Assembly: GCA_052034865.1 (NCBI GenBank)
Contig: JBPOIC010000018.1
Coordinates: forward strand, 62,001-126,000
Length of the DNA stretch: 64,000 nt
Source: JBPOIC01 sp052034865
GTDB taxonomy: Bacteria > UBA10199 > JADFYH01
Reading direction: 5' to 3'
Both the position numbers and the translations under genes were made by a program. A model generated the notes under the pieces. It was not told the origin of the DNA. It searched no databases and worked only from the letters and a program-made list of their open reading frames with translations. Of this stretch, positions 1 through 9,805 are shown piece after piece; position 1 is the stretch's first letter; each line of letters starts with the position of its first letter.

Positions 1-1318
1 CTTCGGGATCCTCTTCATAATAACCCATGCGACGGGCAACCGCCTGTTGATCGACAGGTGTGTAAGGAAGGGTTTGCGTTTGGGACTCCTGCACCAGCTG
101 CAGACGATGCTCCAGGCGTCTTAGGAAAAGATAGGCATCTTTGAGCTGATGGGCTTCCTGGGCAGGAACGATCTCCTGTTTGGTGAGCTCCTGAAGGGCT
201 TTGAGAGTCGAAGGTGATCGCAATTGAGGTTTGGATCCGCCATAAAGCATCTGCAGGGCCTGCACAAAAAATTCGATATCGCGAATGCCGCCTTCTCCGA
301 GTTTTACATTAAATCCTTTGAGTGAAGAAGATTTGATCGACTCATGTGCCTTGCGCTTCATCTCTTTCATCCGGTTGATCGCCCCCAGATCCAGATGCTT
401 TCTCCACACAAATGGCTCTAGAATTTTTTCAAATTCTTCTCCCAATTCGAGATCACCGGCGATCGGTGCCGAACGAATCAGGGCCTGACGTTCCCATTCT
501 TCACCGAAACTCTCATAATAATTTTCAATGGCGTTGAGAGAATTTGCGAGGGTTCCACTGCGTCCTTCCGGTCGCAAATTCAAATCCACCCGATATAAAA
601 ATCCTTCCGGCCGATTTTGTGAAAGCAGACGAGTCAGTTTTTCGGAGAGCTTGATAAAATACTCATGCAAACTCACATCACGAGGCCCGTGCACACGACC
701 TTCATCCGTCGAATAGATATATTGAAGATCGATATCCGAAGAATAATTGAGCTCGTTGCCACTGAGCTTGCCCATTCCAATCACACAAAAACCACAAAAT
801 TCTCCGGGATTCGAAAGAAAGGCCTCACCCCAAGTGGAGCGCATCTTCATTTTCTCATAAGCGAGGGCCGCGCGAACCAGTGCAATCGCAAGATTTGAGA
901 TTTCGGAAAGAACTGTTTCCTGACCTGCCGCCTGCGAGAGGTCCTTAACGGTCAGTCGCAAAAACTCACGATATTTGTAGCGGCACAGATGCGAAGCAAA
1001 TTCTTCATCAGAGAAGGACTCGAGTCTTTCGGGCGCAAGCAAAAGGTCTTCTTCAAAGTCGGATAGTTTCTTATCGGTTTCGATGCAGGGTGATGCAACG
1101 AGGCTGTCTGCCTCGAGAGGGTAGCGAATCAAAAACTGGCTTAGGAAATGGGAGTTTCCAAAGATGCTTAAAAGACGCTTGGCATTGACTGGCTCCAGAT
1201 CAAAGTCCTTGCCAGCAAAGTCGATGTATTTTTGGGAGAAAAGCAGAAAGTCTTCGTAGGCGCGCTGCGGCTCGCCGGACCAATCAAGGATTTGCCTGAT
1301 TTGAGCATCGATCTTCAT
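1..1318 (-). CDS. glnE: Glutamate-ammonia-ligase adenylyltransferase, N-terminal part (runs off the window)
   Basis: Bifunctional enzyme that adenylylates and de-adenylylates glutamine synthetase in response to PII, tuning nitrogen assimilation in the cytoplasm. About 439 residues are visible and the C-terminal part lies beyond base 1. The nucleotidyltransferase signature is clear: a GMGKLSGNELNYSSDIDL stretch in the middle of the visible part, followed by RVDLNLRPEGRSG and then GEGGIRDIEFFVQ, as in the GlnE family. The ATG at 1318 is preceded by GGAGGT nine bases upstream, so the start is well supported. Full-length members carry two such domains; only the first is seen here. The next gene upstream (addA) is in the same direction about 200 bp away. 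Confidence 0.93.
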   Translation of the reverse strand, partial: MKIDAQIRQILDWSGEPQRAYEDFLLFSQKYIDFAGKDFDLEPVNAKRLLSIFGNSHFLSQFLIRYPLEADSLVASPCIETDKKLSDFEEDLLLAPERLESFSDEEFASHLCRYKYREFLRLTVKDLSQAAGQETVLSEISNLAIALVRAALAYEKMKMRSTWGEAFLSNPGEFCGFCVIGMGKLSGNELNYSSDIDLQYIYSTDEGRVHGPRDVSLHEYFIKLSEKLTRLLSQNRPEGFLYRVDLNLRPEGRSGTLANSLNAIENYYESFGEEWERQALIRSAPIAGDLELGEEFEKILEPFVWRKHLDLGAINRMKEMKRKAHESIKSSSLKGFNVKLGEGGIRDIEFFVQALQMLYGGSKPQLRSPSTLKALQELTKQEIVPAQEAHQLKDAYLFLRRLEHRLQLVQESQTQTLPYTPVDQQAVARRMGYYEEDPE

Positions 1319-1392
1319 TGTGATTTTACCTCCGAGGCTGTGAATCTACCTTTATGGAATTTGAGTGGCAAGATGATAGAGTTTGTTGCTTC

Positions 1393-1437
1393 TTCCCCTC
1401 CTTTGGAGGGGGCGTCAGGGCGGAGTAGTCTAACCTA
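1393..1437. repeat. Dispersed repeat R1, copy 1
   Basis: The 14-mer CCCCTCCTTTGGAG (1395-1408) is an imperfect palindrome followed by a GGCGTCAGGGCGGAGTAGTC tail. The same 14-mer followed by a diverged tail (GGTGTTCGTCATGGTGGGGTG) occurs at 38861-38895. It lies in the 198-bp glnE-addA gap, which otherwise shows no gene. I recall similar CCTCCTTTGGAGG elements scattered in other bacterial genomes; that link is from memory. Confidence 0.6.
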
Positions 1438-1516
1438 GAAATTGGATTCATAAATTTTATTTTCATTCTTGGTCCTTCAGGTCGTCCGCCTGAGATTGAC
1501 GCCCATTTAGAAAACA

Positions 1517-4500
1517 TTACAGCGAGCAACAATCCTCCATCACCCTCTTCAAATAAGTTTCGTGTTCAAACAATTGCTTTTGATCAAAATCAAAATCATA
1601 TTTCAGATTTGCCAGAACAAAATAAAGCTGGGCTTTGAGAACTGGGTGATTGAGCATTTTCGAGGCCGCCAGGCAGTAGGTTTTTATCTGAAATTCAAAA
1701 TCATGCGCCAAAATATTCAGGTTCTCTCTTCCGACATGGGTGTGGGTTTTGTAATCGATCACGACCCAATCATCGTCCAGTCGAATCAGACGATCCATCG
1801 CTCCGCGAAGACGATAGGGTGGATAAGACAAAAGAAAGGGGATCTCGGAATAACCGTCCTCAGCCTGAAGAATTTTTCTGAAGGTTTCGTCCTCCAGTGT
1901 TCTTTGAATGGATCGAATCAGAATTTGCCTGGCATTTTCATCCAGAGCACGATCGGGCAGAAAATCATTCGATCGATCGAGCAATCGATGCAGGTCTTTC
2001 TCGCTCTTGCTTTGGCTCAGCTCATAAAGAAACTGATGGAGAAAAATTCCCTTTTCGATGGGATCGATGTTCTCGGCATTTAAAGCAGATGAAAGATCGG
2101 TTGAAGAATTCTTTTTCTGTGGACGTGCTTCGACAGGAAGAAAACTCCGATAGCGTGAAAAAAAATCTTTAGGTGAGCGGATGAAACACTCGAGCTGAGT
2201 GACGCTAAAATCGGTTTGATGCAGTCTGAAGGAATATAAATCGGCTTGTTTGGTTTTTGTTCTGTTCTCAAAATCTTCAGTCTGGGCTGAAAATAATAGT
2301 GTACTTTCGGATGCCTCATTTTGCTCTTTTTCGGCAGCGTCCGGATTCCAGATCGGAAGCAGATGTTTTCTTAAATGATTTCTATAGCTTTCCGACTTTT
2401 CATTTTCTTCCGGTAAAAAACCAAAGATCAGCTTTTGTGTGGCGCGGGTTGTGGCGACATAAAAAACCCGACGTGCTTCTTCTTCATCCGTAATTTTTTT
2501 TCTCACCTTCCATTCTTTTAAAATCCCTGATTCCTCTTTTTGCACCTTCAGGCCCGTGTAGGGTTTGGGAAGATAGAGTGCGGGGATTTTTTCAAGAGCC
2601 TGGGCGATGGGTAAGGAATTGTTGGAATCCCGATAGGATAAATCCGGCAAAAAAACGATTGGCAGATCGAGTCCCTTGGTTTGATGAATCGTCATGAAGG
2701 TTACGGATGGACCGGTGTGCGAAAAATCACTGAAGGGTTTGATTCTGTCTGTTTGGGTCTGCAACATTTGAAGATAATGAAGATATTCCTCAAGGGCTCC
2801 GTGGTTTTTCGTTTCCCATTCCTGGGTGAGGTTTAGAAACTGCAGTATATTTCCTGCCTTTTCTGCAAGAAAAGATTCCGTTTCGTAAAGAGTCACAAGA
2901 CCAGTGCGGTATAAAATTTCTTTTAACAAAAGATAAGGAGAGGTTTTTGCTGAAAGGGTTTTAAGCCACTCGGTAAAAGGATGGAGGGAATGCCAGGTCT
3001 CCTCCCTGTGTTTCTGAAAAGCAAAGGCCATGAGCTCTTCATCTGGAACCCCCGCGAGGGGAGAGCGCAGGATACCAATGGCTGCGAGGGCGTCGTCTGG
3101 TTTTGCAATCAGTTTCAGGGCGTGGATGAGATCAAGAATCTCCTGTCGGGCAAGAAGCGAATCCCCTTTTTGAATTCTGGAAGTAATTCCTGTTCTACGT
3201 AAGGCCTGACGATAGGTTGAAGCAGGGTTGAGGGTGCGAAAACAAAAATAAATCTCATTGGGTGAGAATCCTTCCCGGATAAGACTCTGCACTCTCAACG
3301 CCATGGCATCGGCCTCCCGCTGGCGTTTTTCTTCGGCACCTAATGTCTTTTTCGATTTTTCCCCGCGGTTTTTTTTCGATGTAATTTCTTCTTCCAGCTC
3401 TTCCACCCAAAGACGCTCAATTCCTCCTTCGTTTTTTTCGGAGTGGAGCGGGACATAATCCAGAAAAAGATTTCTGAAAAAAGAATTTACCCAATCAATC
3501 TGACAGTTGGGGCTTCTGAAATTCTGGGTGAGATAAACGGTTTTGCCACCGCTATTTTCGATGAGTTTCTGAAAATGCTCAAAGATGTGAGGTTTGGCTC
3601 CGCGAAATCCGTAAATCGATTGTTTAGGATCTCCGACGATGGCCAGATGTTTTCCTGGCGCGATCAAAGCTTCGCTGACGTTGATCTTTTCAGCTCCATC
3701 CGCACTTTCATTTTTATCAAGCGGAAGGCCCAGCAGGAGTTTAAGCAATTTTTCCTGAGCGGCATTGGTATCCTGAAATTCATCCACCAAAAAGGCCTTC
3801 CATATTTTTTGGTAGTGAGCGCGAATGTGTGGAAAATGACTCAAAAGAAAAATGGCCTTGTCCTCAAGATCTTTAAAATCAAGTCCCTGTTTTTCTTTTT
3901 TAAGCTCGCTGTAAGTCTGAAGGGTTGATCTGAAAATCCTGTTGAGGCTTTCCCAAAGCTCTTTTTCTACCTGGGTTCCGGCTTGAGAAAGTGCATCGTC
4001 CGGAAATTCTTTCCAGTCGAGCCAGTTTTTAAGCATGGCTAAGAGCTGCTCTTTAAGATTCGACCAGCCATAGGCGCGAATCAGCGTTTTGAGATCGTCA
4101 TTTTTTTCTTTCAGAATTCTGCCCAGATTTTTTTCCAGGGCTTCATGAGAAAGCAGGGCCGCCTCATTTTCATCCATTACTTGAAAGGAGGGGTCCAGAT
4201 GGATAAACAGGGCGGATTCTCTGAGTATCCGCGTCGCCAGGGAGTGCAGGGTCGTGATCGGAGAAAAAGTCAGCTCTTCAAGAATCCAGTCAAAATCCGC
4301 CGCTACCCATTTTGATGAATAACCAAACACCGCTTCAGTTCCATGAAATCTGGCCTTTTGAATCAGATCTTCAATGCGCTCGCGCAACTCGCTTGCGGCC
4401 TTGTCGGTGAAAGTGGCGGCGACTATTTCGCAGGTTTTAAATTTTTCTTTCAGAATCAGGGCAAGAAAATGAGAAGCCAGAACCTGCGTCTTTCCGCAGC

Positions 4501-4582
4501 CCGCTCCTGACAGGATACACACGGGATGATCAATATTCAGAATGGCTTCCTGCTGTTCAGGTGTTGGTTTTTTGAGTGTCAT
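1517..4582 (-). CDS. addA: AddA-like UvrD/RecB-family helicase-nuclease subunit
   Basis: ATP-dependent 3'-5' helicase with a C-terminal RecB-type nuclease; with AddB it would process double-strand breaks for RecA loading. Visible in order: Q-motif region near residue 10, Walker A (SGAGCGKT, about 25-32), Walker B (VDEFQDTN), motif III region GDPKQSIYGFRGA, motif V TIHQTKGLDLP, motif VI VFYVATTRA, and near residue 940 the PD-(D/E)XK core VVIDYKTHTH followed by QIKTYCLA. At 1021 residues it is somewhat shorter than Firmicutes AddA. The start overlaps the 3' end of the addB-like gene by 26 bp, indicating translational coupling. No strong Shine-Dalgarno is seen. The alternative label is a generic UvrD-like helicase with exonuclease domain, but the AddB neighbour favours AddA. 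Confidence 0.88.
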   Translation of the reverse strand: MTLKKPTPEQQEAILNIDHPVCILSGAGCGKTQVLASHFLALILKEKFKTCEIVAATFTDKAASELRERIEDLIQKARFHGTEAVFGYSSKWVAADFDWILEELTFSPITTLHSLATRILRESALFIHLDPSFQVMDENEAALLSHEALEKNLGRILKEKNDDLKTLIRAYGWSNLKEQLLAMLKNWLDWKEFPDDALSQAGTQVEKELWESLNRIFRSTLQTYSELKKEKQGLDFKDLEDKAIFLLSHFPHIRAHYQKIWKAFLVDEFQDTNAAQEKLLKLLLGLPLDKNESADGAEKINVSEALIAPGKHLAIVGDPKQSIYGFRGAKPHIFEHFQKLIENSGGKTVYLTQNFRSPNCQIDWVNSFFRNLFLDYVPLHSEKNEGGIERLWVEELEEEITSKKNRGEKSKKTLGAEEKRQREADAMALRVQSLIREGFSPNEIYFCFRTLNPASTYRQALRRTGITSRIQKGDSLLARQEILDLIHALKLIAKPDDALAAIGILRSPLAGVPDEELMAFAFQKHREETWHSLHPFTEWLKTLSAKTSPYLLLKEILYRTGLVTLYETESFLAEKAGNILQFLNLTQEWETKNHGALEEYLHYLQMLQTQTDRIKPFSDFSHTGPSVTFMTIHQTKGLDLPIVFLPDLSYRDSNNSLPIAQALEKIPALYLPKPYTGLKVQKEESGILKEWKVRKKITDEEEARRVFYVATTRATQKLIFGFLPEENEKSESYRNHLRKHLLPIWNPDAAEKEQNEASESTLLFSAQTEDFENRTKTKQADLYSFRLHQTDFSVTQLECFIRSPKDFFSRYRSFLPVEARPQKKNSSTDLSSALNAENIDPIEKGIFLHQFLYELSQSKSEKDLHRLLDRSNDFLPDRALDENARQILIRSIQRTLEDETFRKILQAEDGYSEIPFLLSYPPYRLRGAMDRLIRLDDDWVVIDYKTHTHVGRENLNILAHDFEFQIKTYCLAASKMLNHPVLKAQLYFVLANLKYDFDFDQKQLFEHETYLKRVMEDCCSL

Positions 4583-7220
4583 GGTAGCGGCAGATGGGTT
4601 TGTAGTCGCAATACGGATCGCAAGGATCTGGCTTTGGCGAGAAATTCCCCTTCAGAATGTTTTCGTAGGCTTTTAACAGATTTGATTTTAGCTGAATAAA
4701 ACAGTCCTCCCACTCCTGTTCGTCGTACCAGATCTGGGATCTCCCATTTACCAGGAGGGGATTGTCCTTTCCTTTCTGAATCAGGCCCTGATTAAATTTA
4801 AAATCCTTCAGATCAAGAAGCATTCCGCCCAGAGCCACTGATTCTTTCAGCAGGGTTTGAATCGCCAACACATACACGGGGAGCTGAATGTATTTGCCGG
4901 TACGAATTTCGCTGTTCAGACTCTCCACCGAGCCTGTCTTGTAATCATAGACAATGAAGGATTTGCGATCTTTCGAAAAATCGATCCGATCAACACGCCC
5001 CCGGATTTTTAAGGAAACTTTTCCCTCTCCCTTGATTTCGAGCGGGGGTTTTCCTTCCTGACCAAACGCGAATTCAAAATAGGTTGGAAAATAAGGATTC
5101 GCTGTCTGCGCCATTTTTTCCCAGAATGTTTCCAGAAGCATCTCGATCATGCGCTTCATCTTTTCACAAAAATCTTCCGACAGCATTTCATCAATCCATG
5201 GTTTTTCCTTGAGAAACCCTTTGGTAAATTCCCGAAGCTTCGGTTCGATCTGGTGAATCAGGGGTTTGCGAAGCTCTGTCTTAAAGAGGGATTGATGGAT
5301 GGACTCCTGGTTTGACTGAAAGAAAACCTCCAGAAAACGATGGACCCAATTTCCACGATCCAGATGTGAGCCCTCCGGACTTTCTTCCGGTTCGACTTTC
5401 AGATGCAAAAGATTAGAAGCAAAAAATCGAAAAGGACAGGTTTGGTAGTCCTGAAGTTGAGAAGGGGTGAAGACATGGTCCTGCATTTTATCTGAAAGGA
5501 TTTTTAGATGAGAGGAATTCAGAATCTGGCCAGAGTGCGGGTGAGGAGTTTCAGAATTTTTTTGACGAAAAATTTCCATTTCGAGCCGAGCCTGAAGATC
5601 TTTAAGGTCACAGTGATGTGGATAAAGACTCGGATGATTTTCCTGATTCCATTCTTTCAGGTTAAAATCGGCCAGGAGAGAGGAGGGACTGGTTTCTTTT
5701 CCATTCATCAGGATGCTGGAGTGACTGATCAGCGTTTCATTCTCTGCGGCATCCAGAAGCTGCTGAAGGATGGCCTTCTCTGATCTACGAGTGTGGCGTG
5801 AGGGGAGCGGCAGACCCAAAAAATAATCTGGAGATTTCGGAAATGCTTCCGCATTCAATCCAAAAAGGCATGCGAATTTAAATTTTTTAAGTCCGGGCAT
5901 TCGATGCGAGCGCAGGCAGATTCCATTATGTGTCATGGGGATTGAAGGAAGAGTTTGCCCCTGAGCGAGGGACGAAAGAGAGATTCTACCGATTGCTTGC
6001 GGAAATTCGTGTTGATAAAGACGGGCTTCCTCCAAAAGATTCTTCCAACATGAGAGCGCGCGCAACTCTTGCGAGAGCATATCCGCCCAGGATTCGTTCC
6101 TTAAATAACCCATGGCCTGCTTTTCAGAATAGAGCAGCTCCATTTCTTCCTGGCATTTCTCAAGCCCTGAAAGGGCTTCCTCCATATTCATCCCAAAACT
6201 TGAGCGAATGGGTGAAAAACAGGCTAATGGTTTTTCTACGCCTTGCGCAAATCCAATCCCCGCCTGAGAAAGAAGGGTCTCGAAATAATCCCGCCAGAAT
6301 GGATTCTGAGGGAGAAAGAGTGCCATTTCAGCAGGCGCAATTCCTTCCTTCACTTTGTCTAAAATCTGCTGCACGACAAAACCCGCCTCGGCAAAGGGAG
6401 TGGGAAACTTAAGAAGTTTTGGCTTGTGAGTGCGCTCTGTTGCAGGAAGATCGGTGATGGCAGGGCCTTGAAAAACTTCCCACAGCGATAAATCCTGAAT
6501 GTTTTTTCCGTGAGGTTTCTGAAGCAGTACAATCTGTTTGAGATCTTTCAGGTGAGTGAGGGCCTGCATGGTTTTCAGAATCCAGGGCGTGAGCTCAAGA
6601 AAACCAAACCAATAGATTTTGCGAATGGGATTTAAAGTGCCTGAGTGAGAAGATGAGATCGCCCGGATCGTCTGGTGGCAGGCTTCAGCCGGATCCATAA
6701 GCAGGGGATGGGTTTCAATTTTCTTCTGATAACGTTGAAGCAGGGCGTTACAGTCCTCGGCGAAGTCAGGGCTGAGATCATTCAGGAATGCCCCAAGATG
6801 CGCGGGCGATTTGGCCTCATTTCGAAAGGCCGTAAAAAGACGTAACAGATTTTTTCCAATCGCCTCATGAGAAAGATTTTTAAGAAGATCGCTTTTGGGA
6901 TTCGGATTCAAACAGGATAACAAAATTTTTTCGTGCACCCAGCGCGGGGCCATGCGAGCCTTTGGATTTATCTGCTTGAGCTGATGTTGGATCCATTGCG
7001 GAAAGGAAAGGAGGCTCGATCCGGTGAGTACTCCTCCAAGCCTTGGGTCTTCTAATAACTCCAGGCTTAAATCCTGGGCACTCGTCATGTCAGGAGTAAG
7101 GATTAAAAAATCATCTGTCAGGTGATGGCCGATATGCTGGGTGATGATCGCATCTAGCAGGGCGCGGACGGGTTTTCTCAAATCATCGCAGGTAAGAATT
7201 TCGATGGGAGAGACGGACAC
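4557..7220 (-). CDS. addB: AddB-like PD-(D/E)XK nuclease subunit with Fe-S cysteines
   Basis: Partner of the AddA-like subunit in break processing. The C-terminal half holds a RecB-type nuclease core (VYDYKTGSVE, then QLPVYVLAIQ). It also has the four-cysteine pattern that staples an iron-sulfur cluster in AddB proteins: one Cys in QTCPFRFFAS upstream of the nuclease and three in CDPYCDYKPIC at the extreme C-terminus. No Walker A motif is visible at the N-terminus, unlike Bacillus AddB and more like the inactivated helicase subunit of proteobacterial forms. The start is a GTG at 7220 with no obvious ribosome site; no in-frame ATG lies just upstream. The downstream gene overlaps by 26 bp. Confidence 0.85.
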   Translation of the reverse strand: MSVSPIEILTCDDLRKPVRALLDAIITQHIGHHLTDDFLILTPDMTSAQDLSLELLEDPRLGGVLTGSSLLSFPQWIQHQLKQINPKARMAPRWVHEKILLSCLNPNPKSDLLKNLSHEAIGKNLLRLFTAFRNEAKSPAHLGAFLNDLSPDFAEDCNALLQRYQKKIETHPLLMDPAEACHQTIRAISSSHSGTLNPIRKIYWFGFLELTPWILKTMQALTHLKDLKQIVLLQKPHGKNIQDLSLWEVFQGPAITDLPATERTHKPKLLKFPTPFAEAGFVVQQILDKVKEGIAPAEMALFLPQNPFWRDYFETLLSQAGIGFAQGVEKPLACFSPIRSSFGMNMEEALSGLEKCQEEMELLYSEKQAMGYLRNESWADMLSQELRALSCWKNLLEEARLYQHEFPQAIGRISLSSLAQGQTLPSIPMTHNGICLRSHRMPGLKKFKFACLFGLNAEAFPKSPDYFLGLPLPSRHTRRSEKAILQQLLDAAENETLISHSSILMNGKETSPSSLLADFNLKEWNQENHPSLYPHHCDLKDLQARLEMEIFRQKNSETPHPHSGQILNSSHLKILSDKMQDHVFTPSQLQDYQTCPFRFFASNLLHLKVEPEESPEGSHLDRGNWVHRFLEVFFQSNQESIHQSLFKTELRKPLIHQIEPKLREFTKGFLKEKPWIDEMLSEDFCEKMKRMIEMLLETFWEKMAQTANPYFPTYFEFAFGQEGKPPLEIKGEGKVSLKIRGRVDRIDFSKDRKSFIVYDYKTGSVESLNSEIRTGKYIQLPVYVLAIQTLLKESVALGGMLLDLKDFKFNQGLIQKGKDNPLLVNGRSQIWYDEQEWEDCFIQLKSNLLKAYENILKGNFSPKPDPCDPYCDYKPICRYHDTQKTNT

Positions 7221-7285
7221 GTCTATTGGGATGCCACGGGGATCTGAGGCTGTGCAATGGGAAAGTAGGGGAGGGGAAAAAACAA

Positions 7286-7313
7286 GAATTCAGAGTTCTG
7301 ATTTCTGAATTCT
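7286..7313. repeat. TTCTGA-rich intergenic repeat R4, copy 1
   Basis: An imperfect palindrome bounded by GAATTC on the left and GAATTC on the right with TTCTGA units between. Related TTCTGACTTCTGG tracts lie at 36880-36892 and 55316-55328. It sits between the divergent addB-like gene and the secreted-protein gene. Confidence 0.5.
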
Positions 7314-7419
7314 TTCTCTTCACGCCTTTTCCCATTTTCTAGATATTGAACTCTTCCCCTCCTTCCTATTCGCCGGATTTTTTCTTGCCGATTGGAAATG
7401 GGTTCAGTATGGCCAGACC

Positions 7420-8598
7420 ATGCAAAACATCAGGTGGGTGCGATTGATCCTGTTCGGTTTTCTGATCCATGCGATTGGAGCGGGTGTTTTTTCCTTGCGA
7501 TCCCAGGCCTCCGAATCTTCTTCTGAGTCTTCCCTCAGCTCTTCTTCAGAACTTTCTTCCGATGCATCCTCTGTCTCTTCCGCAATTTCTCAGGACCAGA
7601 ATGAGAAAGCGTTAGGATCTGTTTCGTTTTCGTTAACCCCAGATTTTACTAATCATGACTTGAATTCCGTTCATGTCGGTCCTCGTGAAAAAGTAGCCCT
7701 GTGTGTCCGGCTGAATGCTTCGGATCCTCGTCTGAAGCGCGCCTTTCTCTCCCTGAAAAAAATCGATTTGGCGCTGGAGAGCTCCGGGGATCTTCCCCAA
7801 ACTCTGAAAGGATCGATTGTTTCCAAAAGAGGAATCCTGGTTCCCGATGAGCAAGGGTGTTTTCGGGGTACGATAAAAATCACCGATCAAATCCTGCCAG
7901 GAAAGTATGCGCTCACCGAGCTGGACCTGGGTCTTTTGTCCAATAAATCTCTTAGTCTTAGGGAAGGGTTGAGAGAGATGGTGCTGGGGGTTTTAGAGAT
8001 TGAAAATCCGGATAAAACTCTCAAGGTTCCGACGGTCAAGGCGATACAATCCAAAACATCCACGCGTCGAATGGTGGGCCAATGGGGACGACGATTGGCC
8101 GTTAAGCCTCGCTTTAAGGTTTTGTTTTCTAATCTAAATAAACCTTTGGAATACAATAAATTACAAATTTTCTTTAAAGTTTATATTGATGAGATTTTGG
8201 TGGATGAAATCGAGTCAAAATGCTGGTTCTCTTCTTTTTATTCGGCCCACTGTTCTCTTCTTTATGCCCGCTCTGATTCCAGTTTTAAAGGAAGACGCCT
8301 GCAGTTTGTTTTAAGTTCAGTCGCTCTTTCCGATCGGTTTGGGCATGAGCAGGAATGGACTGGGGCTGAAGAATTGTCCTCATTATCAGAGAACGGTAAG
8401 GTTTTGTCGTATCACTACTATCCCAGTTCAAAGGTTCTCCACACCGATCCGAAACGGACGGAAGGTGAGCTTATCGAATGGCCCGAGGTTGTGCCGCTTC
8501 CGGTGCCGCCGACTCAGGAACATACGCCTGCTTTTCCCGGATCGGAAGAAACGGGATCAGACTTAACCCCGGAATCGACACCAGAAAGCAGACCGTAA
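7420..8598 (+). CDS. Secreted protein of unknown function with Ser-rich N-terminal linker
   Basis: I do not recognise a family. Residues 1-30 form a typical signal peptide (basic start, hydrophobic stretch LILFGFLIHAIGAGVFSL, cleavage near SQA-SE). A Ser-rich linker of about 35 residues follows, then roughly 290 residues that look like beta-rich extracytoplasmic domains, and a Pro/Glu/Thr-rich tail of about 40 residues. Two Cys pairs are spaced as possible disulfides. The final 128 bp, which encode the low-complexity tail, lie antisense to the last membrane helix of the convergent transporter gene. Probably periplasmic or surface-exposed. No operon partner is present. Confidence 0.72.
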   Translation: MQNIRWVRLILFGFLIHAIGAGVFSLRSQASESSSESSLSSSSELSSDASSVSSAISQDQNEKALGSVSFSLTPDFTNHDLNSVHVGPREKVALCVRLNASDPRLKRAFLSLKKIDLALESSGDLPQTLKGSIVSKRGILVPDEQGCFRGTIKITDQILPGKYALTELDLGLLSNKSLSLREGLREMVLGVLEIENPDKTLKVPTVKAIQSKTSTRRMVGQWGRRLAVKPRFKVLFSNLNKPLEYNKLQIFFKVYIDEILVDEIESKCWFSSFYSAHCSLLYARSDSSFKGRRLQFVLSSVALSDRFGHEQEWTGAEELSSLSENGKVLSYHYYPSSKVLHTDPKRTEGELIEWPEVVPLPVPPTQEHTPAFPGSEETGSDLTPESTPESRP

Positions 8599-9805
8599 AA
8601 AAGGCCGCATAACCAAAATGGGAAGAGAGGTAGCCGCCGATGGGGCCGGAGATCATCGGACCAAAGGCAATGATCGATGAGGTAATGGCAAAATGCGAGG
8701 CTTTGTATTCGGACTTACAGGTACTCATCTGAAAAATAACAAAGGCCGTGGTTCCGACCCCTGCTGCAAACTGCTCTAGAGAATGAATTAGAAATACTTT
8801 CAGGATGAAAGTGTTAACCCCTAAAAAATAAAAAGAACTCTCATCCTTCTTTCCGCTAATTGCCAGCCACGCATAGGCCAGAATCGCCAGATTCATAAAC
8901 AGGGCAAGTTGCCATAAGCCCTTTTTAAGCCCTTTTCGAAAGACCCACCATCCGCCCCCAATCGAGCCTAAAATTGAAAAAATCTTTCCCGCCGTTCCGC
9001 TGATCCAACCCAGCTGAAAGGTTGTCACTCCCAAATCCATGAGAAAAGGGGTGTTCATTGAAAACAGGAGCGCATCTCCTAATTTATAGATGAGGATAAA
9101 AATCAGAATCAAAATAATGCGGTCCTGGAGAAGATAGCTTTTAAAGGCTTCCCCATATTCTCGAAGATGTTTTTTTAATTGTTCTTTCGGATCCTTTTTT
9201 AGATCGGTCGATACAGGTGGAGGTGGAGGGAGTTTGGGTAAAAAGAAGAAATTGTAAGAAAAAGCGAGGCTTAAAAGGAGAGCACAGGATAGAAAAGCAT
9301 AAAACCAGCTTTGGGTTTTTCCCTGAACCATCAAAGGAATGGAAGTGCCAATCATCATGGCAACCCGATATACCGAATTTCGAAACCCTGCATAAGCTGC
9401 CTGCATTTTGGAATCGAGGGCATCCATATAATAGCCATCGATTGCAATATCCTGAGAGGCGCTTAAAAAAGCGCAGATCACAAACCCTGTCCACCAGGCG
9501 AATTTTGCATTTGGAATTAAAACCAAAAAGCTCAAAACAAAAAGCATCAGTACCAAATTAAACTGTAACATCATGGCCCAGCTGCGTTTTTTCCAAAAGA
9601 TGTCGATGAGAGGGCTCCAGAGAAATTTGAAGGTGTAAGGAATTCCCAAAAGGGAGGTGAGTCCTACGGTGATGTTGCTGGCACCCATCTGTTTTAAAAA
9701 GGCAGGGACGACGCTGGTTCTTAAGAAAGTGAAAGGAAGACCTTCAGAAAGATATAAAAAAGTAATCCATAGAGGGGCTGGGGAAGTCGATTTTGATTTC
9801 TTCAT
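8471..9805 (-). CDS. MFS transporter, AmpG/PAT-like permease
   Basis: A 444-residue inner-membrane permease with about twelve hydrophobic segments. The N-terminal half resembles AmpG-type muropeptide/acetyl-CoA transporter permeases: LYLSEGLPFTFLRTSVV in helix 1, SLLGIPYTFKFLWSPLID in helix 2 and SQDIAIDGYYMD after helix 3-4. AmpG imports anhydro-muropeptides for cell-wall recycling. Recycling-type GH3 genes occur elsewhere in the window (51711 and 63657) but not next to it. Substrate is therefore inferred only. The 3' end overlaps the convergent secreted-protein gene by 128 bp and reaches through the last helix into an Ala/Pro-rich tail. Confidence 0.8.
   Translation of the reverse strand: MKKSKSTSPAPLWITFLYLSEGLPFTFLRTSVVPAFLKQMGASNITVGLTSLLGIPYTFKFLWSPLIDIFWKKRSWAMMLQFNLVLMLFVLSFLVLIPNAKFAWWTGFVICAFLSASQDIAIDGYYMDALDSKMQAAYAGFRNSVYRVAMMIGTSIPLMVQGKTQSWFYAFLSCALLLSLAFSYNFFFLPKLPPPPPVSTDLKKDPKEQLKKHLREYGEAFKSYLLQDRIILILIFILIYKLGDALLFSMNTPFLMDLGVTTFQLGWISGTAGKIFSILGSIGGGWWVFRKGLKKGLWQLALFMNLAILAYAWLAISGKKDESSFYFLGVNTFILKVFLIHSLEQFAAGVGTTAFVIFQMSTCKSEYKASHFAITSSIIAFGPMISGPIGGYLSSHFGYAAFFTVCFLVSIPGLSLIPFLPIREKQAYVPESAAPEAAQPRAIR

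Noticed and set aside
1562..2083. 173-codon open frame opposite addA
   Set aside because: Fully antisense to conserved helicase-nuclease sequence, no ribosome-binding site, no domain.
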